This document shows positions 24,350 to 31,680 of a stretch of 39,693 nucleotides of DNA, one piece after another. The notes beneath the pieces are model-generated. The model made no database searches. It saw only the letters and a program-made list of their open reading frames with translations, and was not told the origin of the DNA. Each line of letters starts with the position of its first letter. The stretch's first letter is position 1. Origin of the DNA: a virus; the IMG/VR virus record IMGVR_UViG_3300034071_000175, positions 1 through 39,693 of that record. The stretch is one strand, 5' to 3'. A program made the translations under genes and the position numbers.

Positions 24350-24497
24350 TTTTCAATGCAAGGCTTGTGGTGCATTGATAGAACAAACAGACAACATACC
24401 CCCAGCCTGTCATTTTTGTGGAGAGATGATGGTTAGACTATGGACATCAACGCCAGTGCACTTCAAAGGCACAGGCTTCTATGTAACAGGAGGATAA
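24327..24497 (+). CDS. FmdB-type zinc-ribbon protein, 56 aa
   Basis: Direct translation gives PLYDFQCKACGALIEQ followed by ACHFCGEMMVRLW and HFKGTGFYVT. This is the typical FmdB regulatory zinc-ribbon layout (PxYxxxC-x2-C ... C-x2-C ... F-G-x-GFY). I use ATG 24327, just after AGGAG. A TTG at 24336, giving the canonical MPLYDF N-terminus, is an alternative start. It overlaps the preceding gene by 23 bases. The function of these small proteins in phages is unknown. Confidence 0.8.
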   Translation: MTALPLYDFQCKACGALIEQTDNIPPACHFCGEMMVRLWTSTPVHFKGTGFYVTGG

Positions 24498-24499
24498 CA

Positions 24500-24685
24500 A
24501 TGCCATATTATGGACGTGACTTAACAAAAAATACTTCATTACATATGGGATATTCAGTCAGGTTTGCGCTTGGATTTACTATAACTAGATATGGGTTTGA
24601 CCTAGATATAGGTCCTGCTTGGATATCTGTAGAGTTTAATAGATTATTTAAGAAACATTATGGGTTTGATTCGGATGACGAATGA
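24500..24685 (+). CDS. Hypothetical early protein, 61 aa
   Basis: The start MPYYGRD is set by AGGAGG six bases upstream, within the end of the FmdB-like gene. The product is aromatic and beta-like (YSVRFALGFTITRYGFDLDIG) with an acidic end (GFDSDDE). No family is recognised. Its TGA overlaps the next ATG (ATGA), so it is coupled to the last early gene. Confidence 0.65.
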   Translation: MPYYGRDLTKNTSLHMGYSVRFALGFTITRYGFDLDIGPAWISVEFNRLFKKHYGFDSDDE

Positions 24686-25158
24686 TAGTAGAACTCAGCC
24701 AAGAAGAAGTCAGAGTCTGCACACTACTAGCAGTAGAACGCTGGCTAACTAAGTTCGGCTCAATGGATAAACCTAACTACGCAGAAGGTAAACGGCTAGG
24801 TAAGTTAGAGCCAGAATTAAATGCTAATATCAGAGCCAATGTATCTGAATGGGCAGTAGCCAAAGAGTTTGACCTGACTTGGTCTGTGCCGTGGTATCCA
24901 AACAGCCTACATAAACGGCGCAAGAACATATCAGATGTCGGTGACTTTGAGGTTAGAACTGTCAGGACACAGACAGCCATACCTTTCTGGGACAAAGACA
25001 AGGACAGAACTATCTTCGGCACTAAGGTGCTGGATGTAGAGTACTATTCTAAAGTGGAGATATACGGCAAGTTCAAAGGCTCGGACTATATGACAGCAGA
25101 ATACAGAGATGAATCTATCGGAGGGTGGCGAGTCCCCGTAGAACTTCTCTCCAGTTAG
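24682..25158 (+). CDS. Hypothetical protein, possible nuclease fold, 158 aa
   Basis: The last early gene. NVSEWAVAKEFDL (about 54-66) followed by SDVGDFEVRTVRTQ (about 84-97) resembles the Glu...Asp...E-x-[KR] spacing of PD-(D/E)XK enzymes, but the usual Lys is replaced by Arg. The C-terminal part is beta-rich and aromatic. This may be a divergent endonuclease or an inactive fold; the evidence is weak. The stop is 20 bases before the bidirectional terminator. Confidence 0.6.
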   Translation: MIVELSQEEVRVCTLLAVERWLTKFGSMDKPNYAEGKRLGKLEPELNANIRANVSEWAVAKEFDLTWSVPWYPNSLHKRRKNISDVGDFEVRTVRTQTAIPFWDKDKDRTIFGTKVLDVEYYSKVEIYGKFKGSDYMTAEYRDESIGGWRVPVELLSS

Positions 25159-25177
25159 GGGAAGACTGGGAGAAAGC

Positions 25178-25217
25178 AAAATAGACCCCCTATCCAATTA
25201 AGGTAGGGGGTCTATTT
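25178..25217. terminator. Bidirectional terminator between convergent blocks
   Basis: AAATAGACCCCCTATCC pairs with GGTAGGGGGTCTATTT, with one bulged T and a loop of about 6 bases. The right arm ends in ATTT for plus-strand transcripts. On the minus strand the structure is followed by ATTTTGCTTT. It lies between the last plus-strand gene (stop 25158) and the last minus-strand gene (stop 25252), exactly where a shared terminator is expected. Confidence 0.85.
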
Positions 25218-25251
25218 GTGTCTGTAATCGCCTTATAGGGCGTTTAAAGGG

Positions 25252-25437
25252 CTACTTAGCACCTCTGCCAAACTCAGGGGCAGATGGGTCTAACCACTTC
25301 AATACTGGTCCAAGGAGACCAGCAAGTGCTGCTGTTCCTAGAACCTTGAGGTTAGTTTCTCCTGCTAGGTAGAGTGCGATGGCAGCGGCTGCTGCGGCAC
25401 GGAACCAAGTCAGCGATAGTTGCTTTAGTTGTTCCAT
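25252..25437 (-). CDS. Holin-like small membrane protein, 61 aa
   Basis: The last late gene. Residues 9-25 (LTWFRAAAAAAIALYLA) and 32-48 (VLGTAALAGLLGPVLKW) form two hydrophobic segments, with a short polar tail ending RGAK. Its ATG overlaps the endolysin stop (TAATG). The Ala-rich double-span pattern and position directly after the M15 peptidase suggest a holin or antiholin. Confidence 0.7.
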   Translation of the reverse strand: MEQLKQLSLTWFRAAAAAAIALYLAGETNLKVLGTAALAGLLGPVLKWLDPSAPEFGRGAK

Positions 25438-25961
25438 TAGATTGCCTTTCGTTTTGTATTGTGAACCTTACAGCAGGTACATACTGGTACCACAGTGGTA
25501 CCTTCTGCAACCTTCTTCTTAGGCTGTGGTTGTAGTTTAGCCATAACCTGATTCACAACTTTAGGTTGATTTAGCCACCAGAACCAGGGACTAGTGTCAC
25601 TGCGGTGAGTATCATTAATAGAAATATGTAGATGCTTAATGTGAGGATTACTACCTGCATACTTCCTATTGCCTTCTTTGCGTCTGGCTCTTGACCAAAT
25701 TTTTTTATTGTATATGAGGTAATCCACTCGTTCATCTTCTTTAAGTTTCTCAAAAATAACAGCACAATCAATACCGCTCTCAGGGTCGTGGGTCAAATCT
25801 ACTGCTAGCCCAGTATTGTGGTCCGAATTCGGGCTGGCTTTCTGATGCGCTAACGAAGGCAACAACCCGTCTGACAGTTTCTTGCGCTTCGGAAACAACG
25901 CTGTCGCTTGACGGAGCACAGCAATAGCAGCAGGTGACGCTACTTTGGCTACAGGTTTCAT
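25437..25961 (-). CDS. Endolysin: M15-type D-Ala-D-Ala/L-Ala-D-Glu peptidase
   Basis: The product is 174 aa. The M15 zinc-peptidase pattern is clear: NSDHNTGLAVDLTHDP (46-60) with ligands His 48 and Asp 55, and NPHIKHLHISI (105-115) with the H-x-H ligand near 110-112. It would cleave the peptide stems of host peptidoglycan. There is no signal peptide, so release needs a holin. The last 30 residues are Lys/Pro-rich with a CTCC motif, possibly a cell-wall-binding or metal-binding tail. It is coupled to small genes on both sides. Confidence 0.88.
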   Translation of the reverse strand: MKPVAKVASPAAIAVLRQATALFPKRKKLSDGLLPSLAHQKASPNSDHNTGLAVDLTHDPESGIDCAVIFEKLKEDERVDYLIYNKKIWSRARRKEGNRKYAGSNPHIKHLHISINDTHRSDTSPWFWWLNQPKVVNQVMAKLQPQPKKKVAEGTTVVPVCTCCKVHNTKRKAI

Positions 25962-26047
25962 CAGATGTCTTCTTCATCGTCTTCCCAGTCAGGAAGGATA
26001 GGTACTATTGGGTCAATCGGATTATCCCAAGGTCTATGTATGCTCAT
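25961..26047 (-). CDS. 28-aa Pro/Asp-rich peptide between holin and endolysin
   Basis: The ATG at 26047 overlaps the holin TGA (ATGA), and its own TGA overlaps the endolysin ATG (TGATG). The peptide is MSIHRPWDNPIDPIVPIL... with an acidic end (DWEDDEEDI). Perfect overlap on both sides suggests it is translated, at least as a coupling bridge. No family is recognised and it has no membrane segment. Confidence 0.55.
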   Translation of the reverse strand: MSIHRPWDNPIDPIVPILPDWEDDEEDI

Positions 26048-26247
26048 TTTTTTAACGCTTCTTTCACAAACTCTGTAAGTAACTCTACTTTATTTTCAAG
26101 TGCATCTACTTTATCTTTTAAACTAGAACCGCCATTAGGTTTAAGTTCATATAGATAATGCTTGACCATCCAGCGCACAGCGCCAGCAAATCCAGCAACT
26201 AAAGTTAATATGGCTACGGCTAGCCCAGCCCATTCAGTAGGTGTCAT
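26044..26247 (-). CDS. Holin-like protein with coiled-coil tail, 67 aa
   Basis: One hydrophobic segment (about 5-27, EWAGLAVAILTLVAGFAGAV) follows a short N-terminus. The C-terminal part, about 42-66, is a charged helix (LKDKVDALENKVELLTEFV) with heptad spacing. This architecture occurs in small phage holins encoded before endolysins. The ATG overlaps the upstream tail-protein stop (TAATG). With a second holin-like gene downstream, one may act as holin and the other as a modulator. Confidence 0.75.
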   Translation of the reverse strand: MTPTEWAGLAVAILTLVAGFAGAVRWMVKHYLYELKPNGGSSLKDKVDALENKVELLTEFVKEALKK

Positions 26248-28454
26248 TACACAGTCCTTATAAGTATGTCAAGGGTTCCTCCATAACCAGAAAATCCTCT
26301 ATCTGGTGGAGTCATCCGAGTGAAGGTGATTTGTTCTATTACAACCTGACGACTTTCGCCAGTCTGTAAATCCTGCCAAGTTACAATGTCTCCATTTTCT
26401 TCAATGGATTCTAACTGTCCTATACGGTCATTAGCACGGCCTTCATAGCCAATCATTACATTGTATTTATCTGTCTCTACGTCATAACAGAAAACAGGAA
26501 ACTTAATTACTCGCTGTCTAGGTGTAGCAATAGTAGCCTTTGACTGATAGCCCTTGAAAGTAGGACCTTTAGTATTATCGGTGCCATCTCTATATAGAAT
26601 AAATTTATAGGCTAAGTATTCTTGTGCCCCTGCTGGCTGGCTAGTAGTTACTTCTACTGGCGGAACCGATGAGTCATAACTAACTACATCAAACTCTGTG
26701 CCATCTGCGCTGACTGTGTTGAGAGTCATAGAGCCAAAGTCAAACTCACCGCGCCCTACTAGGCGCTTAAAGTTCTTGGGTTCTAATGTGTTGTATCTGA
26801 TAAAGCCTGTCTGTATGTAGCCGTCGGGCATTTTAGCCCCAGATGATTCTATATTGATAGTTCCAGTCTCATTGACTAGGGCTGTGGCTGATGAGACTGC
26901 TGTTGAGGCTACGTTTGTGGCTGCTTTAGTGTAACTAAATGTAGTAGTAGTAGCAGCAGTGACAGTGTATTGACCATTGAATGTAGAGTCTACGCCTTCC
27001 ACCCAGATACTATCGCTGACTTCTAAGCCGTGTGCTGCACCTGTGGTAAGTGTGGCTACGTTAGAAGTCAATGCTTTGTTAGTAATTGTGCCACGATTAA
27101 CGGCAGTGGTGACAAATACAAGTCTATCTGTTTCTCCAGCAAAAGCGCAGGAAGTTGTAACATAACCAGTGACTCCATTGTCTAACCATAAGTCATTGGC
27201 ATAAGCAAAACGAAGGCCACCTAAATCGTTACCTAAATCAATACGAACAACTCCGCCTTCGCCCGCTACTCCTGTTGTAGCCCAAGCAAATCTATCTCTA
27301 AATGCAAAGTCATATACAGGCTGGCTAGTCTCAATCATTAAAGGTCCGTAGATAATAGAGCCATCATCATTTACAGTTGCTACTCGGATACCCTTATTCG
27401 TACCGATTAACATATAGCCTAAGTAGTATTCAATCTTAAATATCTTTTCACCAGTAGGCATCTGAGCAGCAGTAATAGCACTGGTAAGCGTAGGCATAGA
27501 ACCAGTTGTAGTGCTTAGTGTGAACTTGTAAATGTATGATTGGATACCCTCAAAAGCAGATACATATATAGCAGTACCAGAAGCAGTTATGCTGGTAAAT
27601 ACTACGCTAGTACTGGTATGGGTATATACTGCAGTAGGTAGAGAAGATGCATTTGTAGCAAATTCAAAAATCTTATTATTAACCGCCATAACAATACGGT
27701 CTTTTACATATTCCATAGTTGCTTCATTAGCAACAATAGTGCTACTACTAAAAAGCAGAGTATTAGATGTAGAGGCATTGCCAGTTAATGGCTTCTTGTA
27801 CACAGCAGTCTTATCCACACCTGAGTCTAGGATTGCAGTTACCCAGTAAGCATTAATACCATCATCACAGATAGCAAAAACTTGCTTATCTACACCAGCA
27901 GCATAGTCAATAAAGTGGGTATCAGTTCCATCTGCTGCAATTTTGTCAACATCGTAACCATCTACTAGTAGTATTCCGTTAGTGCCAGACCATTGAATAC
28001 TGCGAGCAATCTGACTTGGTTTGCCGTTAGCACGAACAACACCAGTTGTATAATGAGAAGTAGCAGTATTGTTAAGAAGGGTTACTTCACCTTCTGTCCA
28101 TACATCTACACCTTTGCTATCGGCAAAGCGAGATGTGCCTTCTCCTGGAATAAGTCCTGGGTCATAAAAAGTAATGCCAGTCCCTTCGTGAAAAGAGGAC
28201 TGGCTACGGAGCCACCAACCAGTGAGTGACTGCTCACCTGGTTCTGTTTGATTATCAAACTGTTCTTTTCTATAAGGCGCTGTCTGACGGACATAGGGTT
28301 TACTATCACTAATAGCATAAATAAAAGGCATACCGCCTAACGCAGTATCGTATGCAATGTCGGTGTTCTGCCAGATAGCATCAGTAGCAACTACACCAAC
28401 ATCAACAGCAATCGCTCTACTAGAACGACCTTCTGTAATATCACGACCAGCCAC
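26247..28454 (-). CDS. Large beta-rich tail protein, 735 aa
   Basis: The GTG at 28454 follows GGAG by five bases and overlaps nothing essential. The product is beta-rich throughout, with short repeated Val/Ile/Thr strands and several GxxxGxR/V turns. Residues about 460-535 contain a module with NVATLTTGAAHGLEVSDSIWVEGV and FNGQYTVTAATTTTFSYT, a domain often present in tail fibre and tail-hub proteins. The N-terminal 400 residues may form a propeller-like repeat structure. It lies between the fibre/adhesin genes and the lysis genes and is most likely a tail nozzle or tip protein. Confidence 0.75.
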   Translation of the reverse strand: MAGRDITEGRSSRAIAVDVGVVATDAIWQNTDIAYDTALGGMPFIYAISDSKPYVRQTAPYRKEQFDNQTEPGEQSLTGWWLRSQSSFHEGTGITFYDPGLIPGEGTSRFADSKGVDVWTEGEVTLLNNTATSHYTTGVVRANGKPSQIARSIQWSGTNGILLVDGYDVDKIAADGTDTHFIDYAAGVDKQVFAICDDGINAYWVTAILDSGVDKTAVYKKPLTGNASTSNTLLFSSSTIVANEATMEYVKDRIVMAVNNKIFEFATNASSLPTAVYTHTSTSVVFTSITASGTAIYVSAFEGIQSYIYKFTLSTTTGSMPTLTSAITAAQMPTGEKIFKIEYYLGYMLIGTNKGIRVATVNDDGSIIYGPLMIETSQPVYDFAFRDRFAWATTGVAGEGGVVRIDLGNDLGGLRFAYANDLWLDNGVTGYVTTSCAFAGETDRLVFVTTAVNRGTITNKALTSNVATLTTGAAHGLEVSDSIWVEGVDSTFNGQYTVTAATTTTFSYTKAATNVASTAVSSATALVNETGTINIESSGAKMPDGYIQTGFIRYNTLEPKNFKRLVGRGEFDFGSMTLNTVSADGTEFDVVSYDSSVPPVEVTTSQPAGAQEYLAYKFILYRDGTDNTKGPTFKGYQSKATIATPRQRVIKFPVFCYDVETDKYNVMIGYEGRANDRIGQLESIEENGDIVTWQDLQTGESRQVVIEQITFTRMTPPDRGFSGYGGTLDILIRTV

Positions 28455-29186
28455 TTATTCTCCTTGTTGCTCTTGTTCCTTCAGTTTTGTCTTTAAATGT
28501 TCGTTAGCCCAATACAATGCATAGTAGTCATAGTCAACGCTAAAGCGTTTCATATGCTTTACCAGTGCTCCAGTATGGGCGTGTAGTGGTATGCCAGCCT
28601 TCTTCATACGGCGGAAGAAAATAATATCTTCGCCGATAAACTTACTGTCATCAGCATCACCGCGTTCCATAAACATAGACTGACCAGGATAGGCAGCCCT
28701 CATCTTAGGAACTATAGACTTGTGCATAAGCACAAATCCAAAGCCTGCTGAGTCACATCTGATTACCTGATTCTCTGGTAATGGGTGGTGATAGCGAACT
28801 TGAAACTCATCTACATCATCAAATAGAACTGGGAACGGGCGCATAAGACTGCCCTCGTTCTCCTTAGATATGAAGTAAACACCGCTAACTACTGGACGAT
28901 TTACCTTATCGGCTGTCTGCCAGAGTTTCTGGATAGCCTCAAGGCTTAGAACTATGTCTGAATCTACCCATAGTATCCAGTCTGTCTTGAGTTTATCTGC
29001 CCAGTAATCAAAGAGTATCTGGCGTTGTCTGCCTATCTGATTACCCTGCACACGTATGCTGGTACTAATTTTCATACCGTTGTTAGGACCAGCAATTACT
29101 GCTGTCATTAATCCTTCGGTAAACTTACCATCGGTGGTGCCATTGTCGCACCAACCGATAGCCACTGTCTCTTGCTTTTGTATCAT
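28455..29186 (-). CDS. Glycosyltransferase, GT-A fold
   Basis: The product is 243 aa. The nucleotide-sugar site WVDSDIVL (about 73-80) holds the D-x-D metal motif. DSAGFGFVLMHKSI (145-158) is the acceptor-side region, and IGEDIIFFRRMKKAGI (184-199) carries the Glu-Asp typical of inverting GT-A enzymes. There is no membrane anchor. AGGGGA precedes the ATG. It is embedded in the tail genes, directly after the glycine-rich adhesins. It may glycosylate virion fibres or alter a host surface glycan during infection; both are inference. Confidence 0.85.
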   Translation of the reverse strand: MIQKQETVAIGWCDNGTTDGKFTEGLMTAVIAGPNNGMKISTSIRVQGNQIGRQRQILFDYWADKLKTDWILWVDSDIVLSLEAIQKLWQTADKVNRPVVSGVYFISKENEGSLMRPFPVLFDDVDEFQVRYHHPLPENQVIRCDSAGFGFVLMHKSIVPKMRAAYPGQSMFMERGDADDSKFIGEDIIFFRRMKKAGIPLHAHTGALVKHMKRFSVDYDYYALYWANEHLKTKLKEQEQQGE

Positions 29187-29202
29187 ATTGTCCCCTGCTT
29201 TC

Positions 29203-29544
29203 TTATTGCTCTAGTTCATCCCAAGATAGTGTTTCTTCGTTCCAAATCCAAAATCCTTCTTTAGGTTTAGGAGTAGGAGGTTGCCAGTCGTGGTTAGCAT
29301 CTAGGTTCCACGATGAATATGGTTGCGGTGCAACAAATACATCTGCTATTGGGTCATAGGTAAAACCAACACCCGCATATTGTTTGCGGATATTGTTATT
29401 GTAGGAAGTGCGTTTGCAAGTTTGACCTCTGAAATTACCATACCAGATTTCAGTATCCAAACCTTCTATCAATTCAGTTTCATCTATGCCAGGGATAACT
29501 TCAGTTACTATATTATTTTCATCTAAAAATGCGTAGTATGCCAT
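29203..29544 (-). CDS. Adhesin-partner protein B, 113 aa
   Basis: The start MAYYAF overlaps the upstream Gly-rich gene stop (TAATG). It is a paralogue of the gene at 30407-30769. Shared elements are RTSYNNNIRKQYAGVGFTYD against QTSYNGTIRKNYAGIGYTYD, the APQPY-SW segment, and a C-terminus with WNEETLSWDE. Similar short proteins accompany tail fibres in cyanophages and other marine and freshwater phages. A chaperone or fibre-tip role is plausible but unproven. Confidence 0.75.
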   Translation of the reverse strand: MAYYAFLDENNIVTEVIPGIDETELIEGLDTEIWYGNFRGQTCKRTSYNNNIRKQYAGVGFTYDPIADVFVAPQPYSSWNLDANHDWQPPTPKPKEGFWIWNEETLSWDELEQ

Positions 29545-30407
29545 TATGCCCAACTCACATTTCCCGTGCCGTCTGTTATTGTTGTTACTTTGTGAGAACC
29601 ATCTGTTGCTGTGCTACCCGTCAAACCTGCTCCAATGGTAATTGTTCCATCAGCCGTCAAATAACGAAGTATTACTACACCTTTGCCACCTGCGCCGCCT
29701 GCAGAACCACCAGCAGTTGTTCCTCCGCCACCACCACCACCTGTGTTAGCAGTTCCTGCACCACCAGTTGCTGCCGTAGAGCCACCAGTACCATTTCCTC
29801 CGCCACCAGCACCTCCTGAAGCACCTGGGCGGTCAAACTGGTCGCCTGCGCCACCGCCTCCGCCACCACGGGTTACTGATGTGCCCGTAATAGAAGATGC
29901 TGTTCCAGCGCCACCTTCTCCACCTGTTCCAGGAAACCCTGCATTTCTAACATTTCCAGCCGCGCCAGCACCACCGCCACCACCGCCACAAGTTCCTTCA
30001 TTAGAAACTGCGCCATTATTGCCCTCAGATGGCGAAAAACTTCCTTCATTTCCTGAACCTGCGGTGCCTGTGCTACGGATACCGCCACCAGACCCACCAT
30101 TGCCACCTGGCGAACCATCTTTACCTGCCCCACCGCCAGTAGAAGTTATAGTAGAAAATGTCGATGCTGTTCCTTTGGTTTGACTAGCACCCCCACCGCC
30201 TACTGTAACTGTGTAATTAGTGTTTTTACTAACGGACAAAGTAGAAGTTCTATATCCACCAGCACCACCACCTCCACCACCATTAGCGCCTCCGCCTCCA
30301 CCGCCTGCAATAGTTAAATGTTCAACATTAAAAGAGGGCTCAAAAGCAGTATTACCTACTAGCAGGTTACCCCTGCGTAGTTTATTCTTTATGCTGACTA
30401 CAGCCAT
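29544..30407 (-). CDS. Glycine-rich adhesin-like tail protein C, 287 aa
   Basis: The N-terminus (about 1-45) ends in a beta strand motif FNVEHLTIAGGGGGGANG. Most of the remaining sequence consists of Gly-rich loops (GGGGGGAGG, GGSGGG, GGAGTA) separated by short Ser/Thr strands. The end, about 245-287, is a more ordinary beta domain starting GVVILRYLTADGTIT. The composition resembles polyglycine-II adhesins such as T4-like gp38. It is the third of three related genes. The ATG overlaps the previous stop. Confidence 0.8.
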   Translation of the reverse strand: MAVVSIKNKLRRGNLLVGNTAFEPSFNVEHLTIAGGGGGGANGGGGGGAGGYRTSTLSVSKNTNYTVTVGGGGASQTKGTASTFSTITSTGGGAGKDGSPGGNGGSGGGIRSTGTAGSGNEGSFSPSEGNNGAVSNEGTCGGGGGGAGAAGNVRNAGFPGTGGEGGAGTASSITGTSVTRGGGGGGAGDQFDRPGASGGAGGGGNGTGGSTAATGGAGTANTGGGGGGGTTAGGSAGGAGGKGVVILRYLTADGTITIGAGLTGSTATDGSHKVTTITDGTGNVSWA

Positions 30408-30769
30408 TAAATTACTACCTCATCCCAAGATAGTGTTTCTTCGTTCCAGGTATACATCTTGTCGTCAGTTGGATAAGGTGTTGGTGGTTGCCATATAGCA
30501 TCAGCATCTAGTGTCCAAGAAGGATATGGCTGAGGGGCATAGAAGTAGTCATTTGCTACATCATAAGTATAACCAATGCCTGCATAGTTTTTACGAATAG
30601 TACCGTTATAGGAAGTCTGCTTCCACTTGGTATCTTCACCAAAGAGTGACTTGCAGAAGATAACTCCTTTAGTTTCAGACTCAACGCCATCTAGTAGGAG
30701 TTCTTCATTAGCCACCACGATTACTTGTGTGACTACATTGTTGTCGTTTAGTTGTGCAAAGTGTGCCAT
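30407..30769 (-). CDS. Adhesin-partner protein A, 120 aa
   Basis: Paralogue of the gene at 29203-29544. It starts MAHFAQLNDNNVVTQVIVV, then has a Cys-containing central part (GVIFCKSLFGEDTKWKQ), the conserved RKNYAGIGYTYD, the APQPYPSWTLDAD turn, and a C-terminal WNEETLSWDE. The ATG overlaps the stop of the upstream Gly-rich gene. It forms a two-gene module with one adhesin-like protein. Confidence 0.75.
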   Translation of the reverse strand: MAHFAQLNDNNVVTQVIVVANEELLLDGVESETKGVIFCKSLFGEDTKWKQTSYNGTIRKNYAGIGYTYDVANDYFYAPQPYPSWTLDADAIWQPPTPYPTDDKMYTWNEETLSWDEVVI

Positions 30770-31671
30770 TAGTAGGTTATACTCCCGCTTCCGTTGAACT
30801 GATAAATATGATAACTACCTGAAGTAGTATAGGTTGGGCTACCTGTAGTAGATGCTGCAGCCTGGGTAGCACGCAAAATTACTACTCCTGAACCACCACT
30901 GCCACCTGCAGTATCTTGAAATTCTCCTGAACCTCCACCACCTGAACCTGAGTTAGTAGTTCCATTTTTAGTGTTAGGCCAAGTTGAATTATTTCCACCA
31001 TAACCGCCACCACCGCTTCCACCAGCAGCATTTCCTGAAGTACCATTAGAACCGCCACCGCCACCACCTGCATAAGTTACCGATGAACCTGTAATAGAAA
31101 CTGCAACTCCAGCACCACCTGAACCACCAGTATCACCAGAAGCGCCATTTCCAGCACCGCTTGCTCCACCACCGCCGCCTGCAGCAGTACTACTTTTAGG
31201 GCCACCATCACGACCTTGATTTGCAGTGCCTGTACCAACCGCTCCTGAACCAGCGTGTCCTTGACCACCTCCAGAACCACCATTTAATCCTGATTCTAAA
31301 GATACATTTCCACCACCACCTCCACCACCTGTTGAGGTTATTGTGGTTATTCCTGTTCCACTTATAGATGAATTTACTCCGCTAACACCTCTTTGGCCAG
31401 ATGTGGTTGCACCACCGCCTGCACCACCAACTGTTACTGTATAAGCAACACCTTGTCTAAGATTGGCTGCAGATTCTAAAGAACCACCACCACCAGTTGC
31501 AGTTACCGTTGAACGCAATCCACCAGCGCCACCGCCTGCACCACGGTTTGTTCCACCACCACCACCGCCTGCGATAATTAAATAATCAACAGAAACGGTT
31601 GGCGCATAAAAATCATTACCAACAAGTAGGCTACGGCTAAATGTTCCGTTCTTAAGACTTCTAATTGCCAT
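30769..31671 (-). CDS. Glycine-rich adhesin-like tail protein B, 300 aa
   Basis: Same layout as its neighbours: an N-terminal motif with SLLVGNDFYAPTVSVDYLII, then Gly-rich loops interrupted by short beta segments (AYTVTVGGAGGG, TTITSTGGGG, SITGSSVTYAGG), and a C-terminal cap with GVVILRATQ. AAGGGG precedes the ATG. The high Gly content would fit a polyglycine-II sandwich exposing variable loops for receptor binding. Confidence 0.8.
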   Translation of the reverse strand: MAIRSLKNGTFSRSLLVGNDFYAPTVSVDYLIIAGGGGGGTNRGAGGGAGGLRSTVTATGGGGSLESAANLRQGVAYTVTVGGAGGGATTSGQRGVSGVNSSISGTGITTITSTGGGGGGGNVSLESGLNGGSGGGQGHAGSGAVGTGTANQGRDGGPKSSTAAGGGGGASGAGNGASGDTGGSGGAGVAVSITGSSVTYAGGGGGGSNGTSGNAAGGSGGGGYGGNNSTWPNTKNGTTNSGSGGGGSGEFQDTAGGSGGSGVVILRATQAAASTTGSPTYTTSGSYHIYQFNGSGSITY

Positions 31672-31680
31672 TAGTACCCC

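Noticed and set aside
29683-30183. Long Pro-rich plus-strand frame (166 aa)
   Set aside because: It is the antisense reading of Gly codons in the Gly-rich adhesin gene (GGN reads as CCN), lies opposite a well-coupled gene and has no ribosome-binding site.
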